A DNA stretch of 9,214 bases from JAQVEB01 sp028698105. GTDB lineage: Bacteria > Bacteroidota > Bacteroidia > Bacteroidales > Dysgonomonadaceae. Every line of letters begins with the position of its first letter. Position 1 is the stretch's first letter. The stretch is from assembly GCA_964293155.1 (NCBI GenBank), contig CAXYYA010000076.1, positions 1-9,214 on the forward strand, given 5' to 3'. Positions 1 to 6,878 of the stretch are shown here, one piece after another. Below the pieces are notes generated by a model that saw only the letters and a list, made by a program, of their open reading frames with translations, ran no database searches and was not told where the DNA came from. The translations under genes were made by a program, and so were the position numbers.

Positions 1-98
1 ACTGACTAATTGATGATTATTTTTTTGAAACTGAAAACGGGTACAAGTCAGGAAAGATAAAGATAGTGGATAAATGTCAGTTTTTTAAAAACAGGCAC
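1..98. other. Left edge, no gene seen
   Basis: This AT-rich stretch lies beyond the terminator of the leftmost minus-strand gene. I see no open frame of useful length, no RNA gene and no convincing promoter. It is probably intergenic space before a gene outside the window. Confidence 0.4.
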
Positions 99-126
99 AA
101 AAAAAAGCTGTTAGAAAACAGCTTTT
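99..126 (-). terminator. Intrinsic terminator of the winged-helix gene
   Basis: A perfect 10-bp stem (103-112 paired with 117-126, AAAAGCTGTT with AACAGCTTTT) carries a 4-base loop. On the minus strand it is followed by a run of eight T (A run at 99-106 on the plus strand, partly inside the stem). It starts about 35 bases past the stop of the minus-strand gene at 161-358, so it fits a rho-independent terminator for that gene. The right flank (GTTTTTT at 131-137) could also give weak termination in the other direction. Confidence 0.85.
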
Positions 127-160
127 GAAAGTTTTTTACATTTAAACGATGCGTATCAGG

Positions 161-358
161 TTACTTCAGGCTTACAAAAACCTCTTTTCCTTCTTGTTCG
201 ATCAACAATTTTCCTTCTCTTGCCAGCCATCCGAAAGCTGCATACATATCTTTTTCCAGCATCTTTGTGGCTTTTTTCACATCTTTCACGTTTTGTCGTC
301 CGGCGGTATCCAGTTGCGTCCAGACTTTTCCGGCATTGATTCCAATCTTTTCTACCAT
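161..358 (-). CDS. Small winged helix-turn-helix protein (DUF2582-like)
   Basis: The product has 65 residues, starting MVEKIGINAGKVW and ending in VFVSLK. The pattern is that of the small stand-alone winged-helix family DUF2582 common in Bacteroidota: an N-terminal helix with G-x-N-A-G-x-V-W, a central helix (VKDVKKATKML), a recognition-like helix (MYAAFGWLAREGKL) and a terminal beta wing (LLIEQEGKEVFVSL). The family is thought to bind nucleic acid, but I know of no assigned function. It lies downstream of coaE in the same direction, with a gap of 83 bases that contains its own promoter, and a strong terminator follows it. The ATG at 358 is the natural start and the length is normal for the family. 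The family call is by recognition of the sequence pattern; the role is unknown. Confidence 0.85.
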   Translation of the reverse strand: MVEKIGINAGKVWTQLDTAGRQNVKDVKKATKMLEKDMYAAFGWLAREGKLLIEQEGKEVFVSLK

Positions 359-384
359 AATCTTTTCTTTTTATAAATGAACTG

Positions 385-416
385 CAAAGTTACGATTTTT
401 AATTTGTAAAGGCAAA
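385..416 (-). promoter_or_regulatory. Bacteroidota-type promoter for the winged-helix gene
   Basis: Read on the minus strand, TAACTTTG (385-392) matches the -7 consensus TAnnTTTG exactly, and TTTG (413-416) sits 20 bases upstream as a -33 element. The predicted transcript start is near 378, about 20 bases before the ATG at 358. This suggests the small gene can be expressed independently of the coaE operon. Confidence 0.65.
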
Positions 417-441
417 AAGTAGCGTTAAAATGATGCGGTTC

Positions 442-1023
442 TTAACCGTTCAGTCGGTTTAAAATGTCTGAAACCTGTTGAATTACAGAATGTTGATTAT
501 CGTTATGGATAACGAAGTCCGATTGATTGATTTTTTCCTGATCGGTAAGTTGATTTTTAGCCCGTTCGCTAATTTTATGCTCGGGCACATTGTCGCGGAG
601 CGATGCGCGTGCAAAGCGGATGTTTTCGGGCGCTGCAACGGTGATTATTTTGTCAACGTATCGTTCAAAACCTCCCTCAAAAAGTACCGCCGCATCAATG
701 GCCGTAAACGGATAATTTTTTCTTTTTTCGGCCCATCCGGTATAGTCTTTCATCAGTTCGGGATGAATAATTGAATTGGCCAGTTGCAGTTTTTGTGGGT
801 CGTTAAAGATGAGTTGCGCCAGTTTTCTCTTATCGAGTTTTCCGTTAATGTATAACTCACTGCCAAAAGAAGATGTTAATTTTTGACGTATTACCGGCGA
901 TTGGTCATTTAGCCGCTTGGCTTCGCTATCCGCGTCGTAAACAGGAATGCCGTGAAGTTTCAGCAATTCGCTTACTACCGATTTTCCACTGCCGATGCCG
1001 CCGGTTACACCAATTTTTATCAT
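442..1023 (-). CDS. coaE: Dephospho-CoA kinase
   Basis: CoaE phosphorylates the 3'-hydroxyl of dephospho-CoA with ATP, the last step of coenzyme A synthesis, in the cytoplasm. The 193-residue product starts MIKIGVTGGIGSGKS, a textbook CoaE P-loop (G8-S15, with K14 contacting the phosphates). It continues with the family motif VYDADSEAKRL (D30, D32), where the first Asp is expected to act in catalysis. IIHPEL in the middle and a lid-like segment with the Arg-rich RFARASLRDN follow, and the C-terminal helix SDFVIHNDN is also typical. Length is normal. The ATG at 1023 directly precedes the nucleotide-binding strand, leaving no alternative start. It is the last gene of the nusB-yajC-ybbR-coaE run, 10 bases after the YbbR gene. 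Short overlapping hairpins around the stop (about 436-460) have no T run, so termination here is probably weak. Confidence 0.96.
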   Translation of the reverse strand: MIKIGVTGGIGSGKSVVSELLKLHGIPVYDADSEAKRLNDQSPVIRQKLTSSFGSELYINGKLDKRKLAQLIFNDPQKLQLANSIIHPELMKDYTGWAEKRKNYPFTAIDAAVLFEGGFERYVDKIITVAAPENIRFARASLRDNVPEHKISERAKNQLTDQEKINQSDFVIHNDNQHSVIQQVSDILNRLNG

Positions 1024-1033
1024 GTTTTCACGA

Positions 1034-2017
1034 CTAATTGTTTTCGAAAAGAAACTCTACCGAAGAGGGCGCTATACGCGGATTGATAATGCTTTTGGGA
1101 CTTTTTGTGAGTTCAAGTTCCACTCTTCCGTCCGCGTTGGACTTGAATTTGTTGTAATTCAGCCGTATCTCAAAATCCTCGGGTGCAATTTTTTTGTATT
1201 CATCCAAGGTCACCGAAAACGAAACTTTTGCCTGCGACGGGAAGAATTTCACATCCAATCCTTGCGGCAGGTTTGAACCGGTAATGGGGACGTCGAAACT
1301 TTTCTCGGTGTACTCCTTAATGGGAATATACATCTCCACTTCGCTGGGAATAAATTTCACTCCCTCAACCGGTTTTATCTTTATCTTCAGTTGCGAAGTG
1401 GATTTCAGGTTTTCAAAAAGCGTGTACTCGGTTATCGCATTTTTCAGTTGCGCCAGCTTTTGTTTTGAAGAATAGGCTGTAACTTTTTCGGGAATGAACG
1501 TGGTGCTGTCTATAATCAAATTAGCGGCATTGGTGGTAATTTCTCCGTCGAAAGCCACCTGAAGTTCTTTTTTCTCAAGCTTTGAGGTGGCCAGCGGAAC
1601 AATTGCCGGATAATAACTGATTAATGTGGCTTTGGGAAACTGGTTGGTGATGAGGTATCGCAATTCGTTTCCCTGGATGGAGTTGATGTTTTTCTTCTTG
1701 TAATCGGCGACATTGATTTCGAGTGAATCAATTTTCTTCAGATCGTACTTGAAAATCGCTGCACCGTTGTCAACGATCCGGGTTTCGATGTATTCGGGGA
1801 GAGGTTCGTCAAAGACCACATCTTCCGGCACATTCGTATATTTCAACGGCAGACGGTATGTCCCTTCCACGTTTTCGCGACGCGAAAAGAGCATGAGCCA
1901 GAAGATGAAGGCCATCAACACGAAAAACAAAAACGTGAACAAATTCTTCCACGGGAAAGTGGAAAAAAAAGCCCGCATTTTTGGTTTCCAGGATTGTATT
2001 TTTTCTCCGAAATCCAT
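1034..2017 (-). CDS. YbbR-like domain membrane protein
   Basis: The 327-residue product has a basic N-terminus (KIQSWKPKMRAFF), one hydrophobic helix at about residues 25-44 (FTFLFFVLMAFIFWLML) and a long extracytoplasmic part rich in beta strands. Repeated short segments such as LPLKYTNVPEDVVF and FDVPITGSNLPQGLDVKFFPSQAKVSF follow the pattern of YbbR domains. In Firmicutes, YbbR/CdaR regulates the c-di-AMP synthase CdaA. In Bacteroidota a YbbR protein is usually found, as here, between yajC and coaE, and its role is less clear. No cdaA is in the window. Gaps of 22 and 10 bases to its neighbours suggest co-transcription. Topology is inferred to be N-in with the bulk in the periplasm. The family call is fairly firm; the function is inference. 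Confidence 0.85.
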   Translation of the reverse strand: MDFGEKIQSWKPKMRAFFSTFPWKNLFTFLFFVLMAFIFWLMLFSRRENVEGTYRLPLKYTNVPEDVVFDEPLPEYIETRIVDNGAAIFKYDLKKIDSLEINVADYKKKNINSIQGNELRYLITNQFPKATLISYYPAIVPLATSKLEKKELQVAFDGEITTNAANLIIDSTTFIPEKVTAYSSKQKLAQLKNAITEYTLFENLKSTSQLKIKIKPVEGVKFIPSEVEMYIPIKEYTEKSFDVPITGSNLPQGLDVKFFPSQAKVSFSVTLDEYKKIAPEDFEIRLNYNKFKSNADGRVELELTKSPKSIINPRIAPSSVEFLFENN

Positions 2018-2039
2018 AATTGCTTATGGAGAGCCTGTT

Positions 2040-2348
2040 TTAGTTGGTATTTACATCGGCAGACGAAGCGTAAACCGAACTTTTTTCAAATTTCATTTTC
2101 ACTCCGTCGGCAACTTCTATCAGGAACCACGTGTCGCCCACTTCGCGAATGCGTCCGTGTATGCCTCCGGCAGTTACTACCTTGTCGTTAACCTTCATTC
2201 CTTCGCGCGCTTTCTGAAGGTCTTTCTGCTTTTTCTGTTGCGGACGGATCATGAAAAAATAAAAAACGGCGATGATAGCCACCATCATGATCATGGTCAT
2301 TCCCATTCCTCCTCCGGCGCCTGCGCCGGCTTGCAATAAAATATTCAT
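2040..2348 (-). CDS. yajC: Preprotein translocase subunit YajC
   Basis: YajC is a small inner-membrane partner of SecDF-SecYEG. The 102-residue product has a Gly/Met-rich N-terminus (AGAGAGGGMGM), a single membrane helix at about residues 17-34 ending in FYFFMIRPQQKKQK, and a cytoplasmic domain. The RPQQKK signature right after the helix is diagnostic. The cytoplasmic part has the expected small beta domain (GMKVNDKVVTAGGIHGRIREV, here quoted only in part: KVVTAGGIHGRI) and ends after VKMKFEKSSV. Length is normal. The gene starts 24 bases after the nusB stop and ends 22 bases before the YbbR gene, in one transcription unit. The Met-rich helix is unusual in composition but not in position. Confidence 0.95.
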   Translation of the reverse strand: MNILLQAGAGAGGGMGMTMIMMVAIIAVFYFFMIRPQQKKQKDLQKAREGMKVNDKVVTAGGIHGRIREVGDTWFLIEVADGVKMKFEKSSVYASSADVNTN

Positions 2349-2372
2349 CGTGAGTTAATTTTAGTTGGTTGT

Positions 2373-3299
2373 TTAATTTTTAAATATAATGTTTTCTTTT
2401 TTCAGTTCACTTACAACAGCATCCAGAATGCCGTTCACGAAGGTTCCGCTTTTTGGCGTGCTGTAAGATTTTGCAATGTCTATGTATTCATTCAGTGTTA
2501 CGCTTGTGGGTATGGTTTCAAAAGCCATTAATTCGGCTACGGCAACTTGCATGATGATGAGGTCCATAAAGGCAACGCGGTCGAAATCCCACTTGTCGGT
2601 GTTCTTTTCCAGCAGGGTGCGGATTTGTTTCTCGTTTACGATGGTTTCGTCAAGCAGCTTCAGGGCGTATTGCCTGTCTTCCAGGTCTTTGAACATGGGC
2701 AAAAGAGCCTGATGATCGCCTTTTTCTTCCGAAAATTGCTTAATGGTTTTCAGCACGAATGTTTGCACGATTTCCACGTCATCGTTCCAATAGATGCTTT
2801 CATCTTCGAGAATATCGTCCAATTCCTCGTTGACGTATATGAACTGCTTGAAGGTTTTTCGCCAGAATTCCCGATCGTCGGCATACGTAGGATTCGCTAA
2901 TCCGGCGTAATTTTCGTACGTTTCCGATTCCAAAATCCTGTCGAGCAGATTTTTCACGAAAGTTTCATTTTCGTCCCAGCTCATCGGCCTTTCTTCCAGT
3001 TGTTTTCGGAACTGCCGGTTATCCCTGAGCTGCCGGATAAATTTATTTTCCGTGAGGTTCGTATTCGGATTCAGATCTTCTTCCGACGGCAGAAATTTAT
3101 TTCTTTTGGCTTCAATCCGGTTTTCATATAAATCCGTAATTCTAACCATCAGTAAAAGCAGGTAATAATAAAGATCGTATGATTTCTGAAATCCAAACAA
3201 AAGTTCTTTTTCCGCATTCCTCAGATTATTGTTCGAATTTTGATACCACGAATATACAATTTGTACAATTCTGATGCGAATTAAGTTGCGATTAATCAT
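2373..3299 (-). CDS. nusB: Transcription antitermination factor NusB (long Bacteroidota form)
   Basis: NusB pairs with S10 (NusE) on boxA RNA and supports antitermination of rRNA operons. The product has 308 residues, about twice the size of E. coli NusB, which is usual for Bacteroidota. It begins MINRNLIRIRIVQIVYSWYQ, a version of the first NusB helix (R-x-x-a-x-q-x-l-Y). A long insertion rich in charged helices occupies about residues 55-200. The conserved NusB core is at about 225-302 (WDFDRVAFMDLIIMQVAVAE, then IPTSVTLNEYIDIAKSYS and FVNGILDAVV). It is the first gene of the minus-strand operon, with a candidate promoter just upstream. The ATG at 3299 fits the family start. Confidence 0.95.
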   Translation of the reverse strand: MINRNLIRIRIVQIVYSWYQNSNNNLRNAEKELLFGFQKSYDLYYYLLLLMVRITDLYENRIEAKRNKFLPSEEDLNPNTNLTENKFIRQLRDNRQFRKQLEERPMSWDENETFVKNLLDRILESETYENYAGLANPTYADDREFWRKTFKQFIYVNEELDDILEDESIYWNDDVEIVQTFVLKTIKQFSEEKGDHQALLPMFKDLEDRQYALKLLDETIVNEKQIRTLLEKNTDKWDFDRVAFMDLIIMQVAVAELMAFETIPTSVTLNEYIDIAKSYSTPKSGTFVNGILDAVVSELKKENIIFKN

Positions 3300-3322
3300 T
3301 GTTGAAATGAACTATTATTGTG

Positions 3323-3330
3323 CAAAAATA
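3323..3330 (-). promoter_or_regulatory. Candidate -7 box for the nusB operon
   Basis: On the minus strand TATTTTTG matches TAnnTTTG and lies 23 bases upstream of the nusB ATG. I do not see a good TTTG -33 element at the expected distance, so the call rests on one box plus its position at the head of the operon. Confidence 0.45.
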
Positions 3331-3424
3331 GGTATTTTTTCTGTATCTTTACCATAAAAACCGAAAAGTCTCCGGTTTCCGACGCAATAAGAACTAAAAA
3401 AACAGGTTTTTAAATTAGATTTTG

Positions 3425-3432
3425 TAGTTTTG
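3425..3432 (+). promoter_or_regulatory. Candidate -7 box for the hexosaminidase gene
   Basis: TAGTTTTG matches TAnnTTTG and lies 28 bases before the ATG at 3461, which predicts a leader of about 20 bases. The upstream region has GGTTTTT near 3405-3411 but no clean -33 TTTG at standard spacing. A second, imperfect box (TATCTTTA) is at 3344-3351. Confidence 0.45.
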
Positions 3433-3460
3433 CAAACGCAACAATATAAATTTATACAAT

Positions 3461-5365
3461 ATGAAGAAAATAAGCTTATCAATTCTATTTATCATGCTTG
3501 TCATAACAGTTTTCGGACAACAAGCCGAGCGGATGATCTCCATCATCCCCGAACCCGTGTCGCTGGTGAAAAAAGGCGGACATTACGTCTTGCCCGAGAA
3601 TGTAACCATTTCGAGCCCTGTGGGCAAAGAAATGAATTTTGTGAACAATTATTTAAAGGATAAACTCGCCACGGCAACAGGGAAAAAAGTTAGCGTTGCC
3701 GCTAATGCAAAAAATACCAATATCCAACTTGTTTTGAATAAAACGGCCGACGGCAAAATAGGTGACGAGGGTTATGCGTTGTCGGTTACTTCGTCGGGCG
3801 TGGTTATAAAAGCCAACAAGCCCGCCGGCCTGTTTTACGGCGTGCAAACTCTGTTGCAGCTTTTCCCGCCACAAATCGAAAGCGCGAAAGTGCAGGAAAA
3901 TGTTTCCTGGCAGGTTCCGCAAGTGGAGATCACCGATTATCCGCGTGTGGGATGGCGCGGCCTTATGCTCGATGTATCGCGGCATTTCTTCACGGTGGAT
4001 GAAGTAAAGCGATACATAGATGACATGGCGAAATACAAATACAACCGGTTTCATTGGCACTTGACCGATGACGAGGGTTGGCGTATCGAAATAAAAAGTT
4101 TGCCGAAGCTGACCGAAGTCGGAGCGTGGCGCGTGGAAAAAATAGGAACATTCGGCGATATGTCCAAACCACTTCCCGGCGAGCCGAAAAATTACGGTGG
4201 ATTTTACACACAAGACCAGATTCGCGATATCGTGAAATATGCAGCCGACCGTTTTGTGCAGGTGATGCCCGAAATTGACGTGCCGGGGCACAGCCTCGCG
4301 GCTATTGCTTCGTATCCCGAACTTTCGTGTACGCCCGGTGCGGATAAATATGAAGTGCACGCCGGCGAACAATTCATGGATTGGTCGCATGGAGCGCCTC
4401 CCATTGCTTTGGTAGATAACACATTATGTCCGGCGAACGAAAAGGTGTACGAGTTTATGGACAAAGTGATGACCGAAGTTGCACAGCTTTTTCCGTTTGA
4501 ATATATTCACACGGGCGGCGACGAAGCGCCGCATAATTTCTGGCAAAAAAGTCCGCAGGTGCAGGCTTTGATGAAACGCGAGGGGTTGAAAACCATTCCG
4601 CAGGTACAATCGTACTTTGGTAAAAGACTCGAAAAAATTATTCAGGCCAAAGGCAAAAAAATGATGGGCTGGGACGAAATTCTGGAAGGCGGTATCACGC
4701 CTACAACCGCACTGATGAGTTGGAGAGGAGTTAAATATGGGATTGAAGCGTCAAATTCGGGTCATTATGTGGTGATGTCGCCTACCATTTTCACCTATAT
4801 TGATTACATGCAGGGCGATATTTCCACGGAGCCGCCCGTTTACAGTTCCTTACGTCTGAATCAGGCCTATAAATTCGATCCGATTCCCGAAGGCGCGAAT
4901 GCCAAATACATCCTCGGCGGACAAGCCAACCTGTGGACGGAACAAATCTATAACATCCGCCAGGCCGAATATATGACCTGGCCGCGCGGTTTCGCGATCG
5001 CCGAATCGGTATGGTCGCCAAAGGAGAAGAAAGACTGGGATAAGTTTGCCGCAAAAACGCAAGACCATTTTCAGCGCCTGAATTACGCGCAAACAAAATA
5101 TTCTCCCGCCATTTACGACCCAATTGTAAAGGTTACGCGCGATGGCGACAAATATTACGTGGAGCTCACAACGGAAATTGACGGACTGGATATTTACACC
5201 AGTTTCGACAACTCCGAGCCCGATAATTTCTATCCGAAGTACACCAAACCGCAACTGATTCCCAAAGACGCCAGTCTGATGCGCATCATCACGTATCGCG
5301 GCGATAAACCCATTGGGCGATTGATGACTATTCGGGTAGATGACCTGAAAAAACGGGTTCGTTAA
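3461..5365 (+). CDS. Secreted GH20 beta-N-acetylhexosaminidase
   Basis: This enzyme family removes terminal N-acetylglucosamine or N-acetylgalactosamine from glycans or chito-oligosaccharides by substrate-assisted catalysis. The 634-residue product has a signal peptide (MKKISLSILFIMLVITVFG, cleavage probably near residue 19), with no Cys for lipidation, so it should be periplasmic or exported. A GH20b N-terminal domain spans about 25-150 and the TIM barrel about 160-520. Active-site motifs are HWHLTDDEGW (198-207), EIDVPGH (271-277), HTGGDEAPHNFW with the catalytic pair D354-E355, GWDEIL (403-408) and LWTEQI (491-496). A C-terminal beta domain of the chitobiase type (about 550-634) closes the protein. 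All key residues are present and the length is normal. No SusC/SusD pair or other glycan enzyme is nearby, so the substrate cannot be set from context. Confidence 0.95.
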   Translation: MKKISLSILFIMLVITVFGQQAERMISIIPEPVSLVKKGGHYVLPENVTISSPVGKEMNFVNNYLKDKLATATGKKVSVAANAKNTNIQLVLNKTADGKIGDEGYALSVTSSGVVIKANKPAGLFYGVQTLLQLFPPQIESAKVQENVSWQVPQVEITDYPRVGWRGLMLDVSRHFFTVDEVKRYIDDMAKYKYNRFHWHLTDDEGWRIEIKSLPKLTEVGAWRVEKIGTFGDMSKPLPGEPKNYGGFYTQDQIRDIVKYAADRFVQVMPEIDVPGHSLAAIASYPELSCTPGADKYEVHAGEQFMDWSHGAPPIALVDNTLCPANEKVYEFMDKVMTEVAQLFPFEYIHTGGDEAPHNFWQKSPQVQALMKREGLKTIPQVQSYFGKRLEKIIQAKGKKMMGWDEILEGGITPTTALMSWRGVKYGIEASNSGHYVVMSPTIFTYIDYMQGDISTEPPVYSSLRLNQAYKFDPIPEGANAKYILGGQANLWTEQIYNIRQAEYMTWPRGFAIAESVWSPKEKKDWDKFAAKTQDHFQRLNYAQTKYSPAIYDPIVKVTRDGDKYYVELTTEIDGLDIYTSFDNSEPDNFYPKYTKPQLIPKDASLMRIITYRGDKPIGRLMTIRVDDLKKRVR

Positions 5366-5412
5366 TACTTCCTGTGTTGGGTCGTTTAGTAGAAAGTTAT
5401 TTCGAAGAGTTA

Positions 5413-5444
5413 CATATATCCACCTAAATTTGGGTGGATATATG
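5413..5444 (+). terminator. 12-bp perfect hairpin after the hexosaminidase gene
   Basis: CATATATCCACC (5413-5424) pairs fully with GGTGGATATATG (5433-5444) around an 8-base loop, 48 bases past the stop. The right flank is AT-rich (CAATTTAATTG) rather than a true T run, so it is an imperfect intrinsic terminator. It could also be the boundary repeat of the non-coding region that follows. Confidence 0.6.
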
Positions 5445-5468
5445 CAATTTAATTGTATATATCTGCGC

Positions 5469-6094
5469 GTTGTAGTCTAGCCCTTGGATTCCCAGCACGT
5501 ATAATTGATTCGCAAAACGTGTTTTTCTTGATTCCCAGCCGGAAGGATTTCGCGAGACAAAAAATATAAATCCAAGCGTCTTTGACCAGGTATTCGTGAA
5601 GTAAAGGTAGTGGTCAGACAGTGGGTAGGTCTTTTAAAGGTACGTGCAGAGTAACACACCTGAATTCCTTCGGTTGTCGTAGGAAAGTGAAGTTTGGCAG
5701 CCCGTTATTGGGCTTCGGTAGAAACTGCCCGATTTTATAGAACCGACAGGATTGCCGTGATTTGCATGATAAAGCATCCTGAAAGTTGAATTGGCCACAG
5801 TGAAGGGTGCATAAGGACAACCGGATTCGGTTTTCAAGTTCAGCGCAAACAGTGACCTGCATCAAACAAGGGGTTGCGCAATGATTGCTTCCCGACACGG
5901 ATAAAATATTGATTGGCAGAAACGTAAAGCCAGGATTTCACCGAGACAAATGTTTGCATACGGATTGCAGGAACCATAAGGGAAGGGTATAGGGCAGACA
6001 GGATTGCAATTTTTGCAGTAAATTCGGAGATTATTGCTTCCCGAAACGTAAAGGAAGCGCGAGGAAAGAATAGAAAAGGGGGCCAGACTACAAC
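5469..6094. repeat. 15-bp inverted pair bounding 626 bases
   Basis: GTTGTAGTCTAGCCC at 5469-5483 is repeated in inverse orientation at 6080-6094 (GTTGTAGTCTGGCCC on the minus strand), 14 of 15 identical. The flanks are AT-rich with TATATA on both sides but do not extend the match. The enclosed segment has no credible gene. It could be a short non-autonomous element or two copies of a recombination or regulatory site. Confidence 0.5.
5484..6048. repeat. Four-copy degenerate motif around TTG(N)TTCCC
   Basis: Related words occur at 5484-5499 (TTGGATTCCCAGCACG), 5528-5542 (TTGATTCCCAGCCGG), 5884-5899 (ATTGCTTCCCGACACG) and 6033-6048 (ATTGCTTCCCGAAACG). The last two match at 15 of 16 positions. 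Additional shared words include AGGATTTC followed by CGAGACAAA (about 5543 and 5932) and GAAACGTAAAG (about 5919 and 6043). This suggests the region grew by old duplications that have since drifted. Confidence 0.5.
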
Positions 6095-6170
6095 ATCGTA
6101 TATAAAATATTTGGCAGTCAGTGGCTTATTGGTCATTTCTGCCGGTTTGTAAGGTTGTAGTGGTTGGACA
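5607..6170 (+). repeat. Two direct copies of GTAGTGGTYRGACA
   Basis: GTAGTGGTCAGACA (5607-5620) and GTAGTGGTTGGACA (6157-6170) agree at 12 of 14 positions in the same orientation. The second copy is preceded by GTT, giving GTTGTAGT as in the inverted pair at 5469 and 6094, so these words may share one ancestor. Confidence 0.4.
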
Positions 6171-6279
6171 GAATAGTGCTTAGAATTGCCAAACATTTCA
6201 TATACGTGACCGTTAGCAACAAGGCGAAAAAGACATGCAATTATAAAAGTTCGGTGCAAACTTGGAGGAATTTATTTTG

Positions 6280-6320
6280 TTTTTTTTCTCCCCCCCGCAA
6301 AAAGAAGAAGGGGAACCCCG
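6280..6320. other. Homopolymer patch: T8, C7, then a purine block
   Basis: A run of eight T (6280-6287) is followed by CTC and a seven-C run (6290-6296), then almost pure purine (6299-6315, A and G only). The composition is unlike anything else in the window. Such tracts slip easily in replication and sequencing, so exact lengths may be unreliable. Confidence 0.6.
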
Positions 6321-6326
6321 ACCCAC

Positions 6327-6393
6327 ATTGCAGCACATTTCCAAGCCCCCACAAGCCAACACCCAAACCAAAGGCTTGTAAAAGAGCTGCAAT
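6327..6393. repeat. Nested inverted repeat upstream of the regulator
   Basis: An outer 8-bp pair (ATTGCAGC 6327-6334 with GCTGCAAT 6386-6393) encloses an inner 7-bp pair (ACAAGCC 6351-6357 with GGCTTGT 6373-6379). The layout resembles the two-stem form of a folded recombination site or a structured RNA leader. A perfect 10-bp palindrome, GCACCGGTGC, follows at 6403-6412. Confidence 0.5.
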
Positions 6394-6420
6394 TCTGCCT
6401 ACGCACCGGTGCTTAATTGT

Positions 6421-6428
6421 TACATTTG
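6421..6428 (+). promoter_or_regulatory. Candidate -7 box for the Fur-family gene
   Basis: TACATTTG matches TAnnTTTG and predicts a transcript start near 6435, 30 bases before the ATG at 6465. The box lies inside the longer frame that would begin with TTG at 6417, which argues for the ATG start. No good -33 element is seen. The palindrome GCACCGGTGC just upstream (6403-6412) could be an operator. Confidence 0.45.
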
Positions 6429-6464
6429 AGCTTTGAACAAACCGAGATTATTGAAATTAGTAAA

Positions 6465-6878
6465 ATGAAAAAGGAAATAGACAACAAACTCAACTTGAAA
6501 AATATCAAACCAACCGCAATGCGACAGTTGGTTTTACAAGTTCTGACAGAACAAAAAACGGCTATTAGTTTGCCTGAATTAGAACAAAAATTTGAAAAAG
6601 CTGATAAAGCAACGTTATATAGAACTTTAAAAACTTTCCAGGAACATCAACTCATTCATTCAATTGAAGATGGCTCTGGCTCTTTAAGATACGCACTTTG
6701 CGAAGATTTTTGCACTTGCGAACCAGAACATTTACATGTTCATTTTTTATGCAACAAATGCGGAAAAACGTATTGTATGAAAGATTTACCTGTTCCCCAG
6801 CCAGACTTACCCAATGGATTTGAATTTTCCAGTGCAAACTTTGTTGTAAAAGGTATTTGTTCAAATTGCAAAAAGTAA
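6465..6878 (+). CDS. Fur-family metal-responsive transcriptional repressor
   Basis: The 137-residue product has the Fur fold: an N-terminal winged helix with the recognition helix ATLYRTLKTFQEHQLI (49-64), a hinge, and a dimerisation domain. Metal-site features are HLHVH (H89, H91, H93), CNKC (C96, C99) and CSNC near the end (C132, C135). The two CxxC pairs form the structural zinc site of many Fur, Zur and PerR proteins. Unusual extra cysteines (C79, C83, C85, C104) lie before and after the His cluster. The longer frame from TTG at 6417 adds 16 residues without family character and would include the promoter box, so ATG 6465 is preferred. It lies directly upstream of the metal-efflux genes and faces the same way, so it is probably their local repressor rather than a global iron regulator. 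Its base composition is visibly more AT-rich than the housekeeping genes to the left. The metal sensed cannot be read from the sequence. Confidence 0.92.
   Translation: MKKEIDNKLNLKNIKPTAMRQLVLQVLTEQKTAISLPELEQKFEKADKATLYRTLKTFQEHQLIHSIEDGSGSLRYALCEDFCTCEPEHLHVHFLCNKCGKTYCMKDLPVPQPDLPNGFEFSSANFVVKGICSNCKK

Larger units (their letters stand above)
5445..6416. other. Gene-free, repeat-bearing junction region
   Basis: About 970 bases separate the hexosaminidase hairpin from the regulator gene. Short open frames exist on the minus strand (for example 5840-6259 and 5614-5898), but their products look like chance translations: Cys, His and Phe scattered without domains, no ribosome site and mutual overlap. 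The stretch carries a four-copy degenerate motif, two GTAGTGGTYRGACA copies, a 15-bp inverted pair, a T8/C7 patch and a nested inverted repeat, each listed separately. It sits between housekeeping genes and a metal-efflux module, so it may be the edge or remnant of a mobile element, but no transposase, integrase or origin is visible. Confidence 0.5.

Noticed and set aside
1713..2339. Plus-strand frame whose end reads HHHDHGHSHSSSG, resembling a metal-binding tail
   Set aside because: It is the antisense of yajC and the YbbR gene. The His run is the complement of the Met-rich YajC membrane helix.
3653..4390. 245-residue minus-strand frame inside the hexosaminidase gene
   Set aside because: It lies fully antisense to a gene with complete GH20 motifs and shows no recognisable domain.
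6087..6162. ACTACAAC/GTTGTAGT with inner GGCAG/CTGCC read as an integron attC site
   Set aside because: The arms are short, the central stem has GU pairs and mismatches, and the conserved attC core triplets are not convincing. No integrase is in the window.
5614..6259. Overlapping minus-strand open frames of 94 and 139 residues in the junction
   Set aside because: They overlap each other in different frames, show no domain, signal or plausible start context, and their composition looks like translated non-coding DNA.
6417..6464. N-terminal extension of the Fur-family protein from a TTG start
   Set aside because: It would contain the TACATTTG promoter box and adds residues unlike the family. 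The ATG at 6465 gives a normal Fur length.
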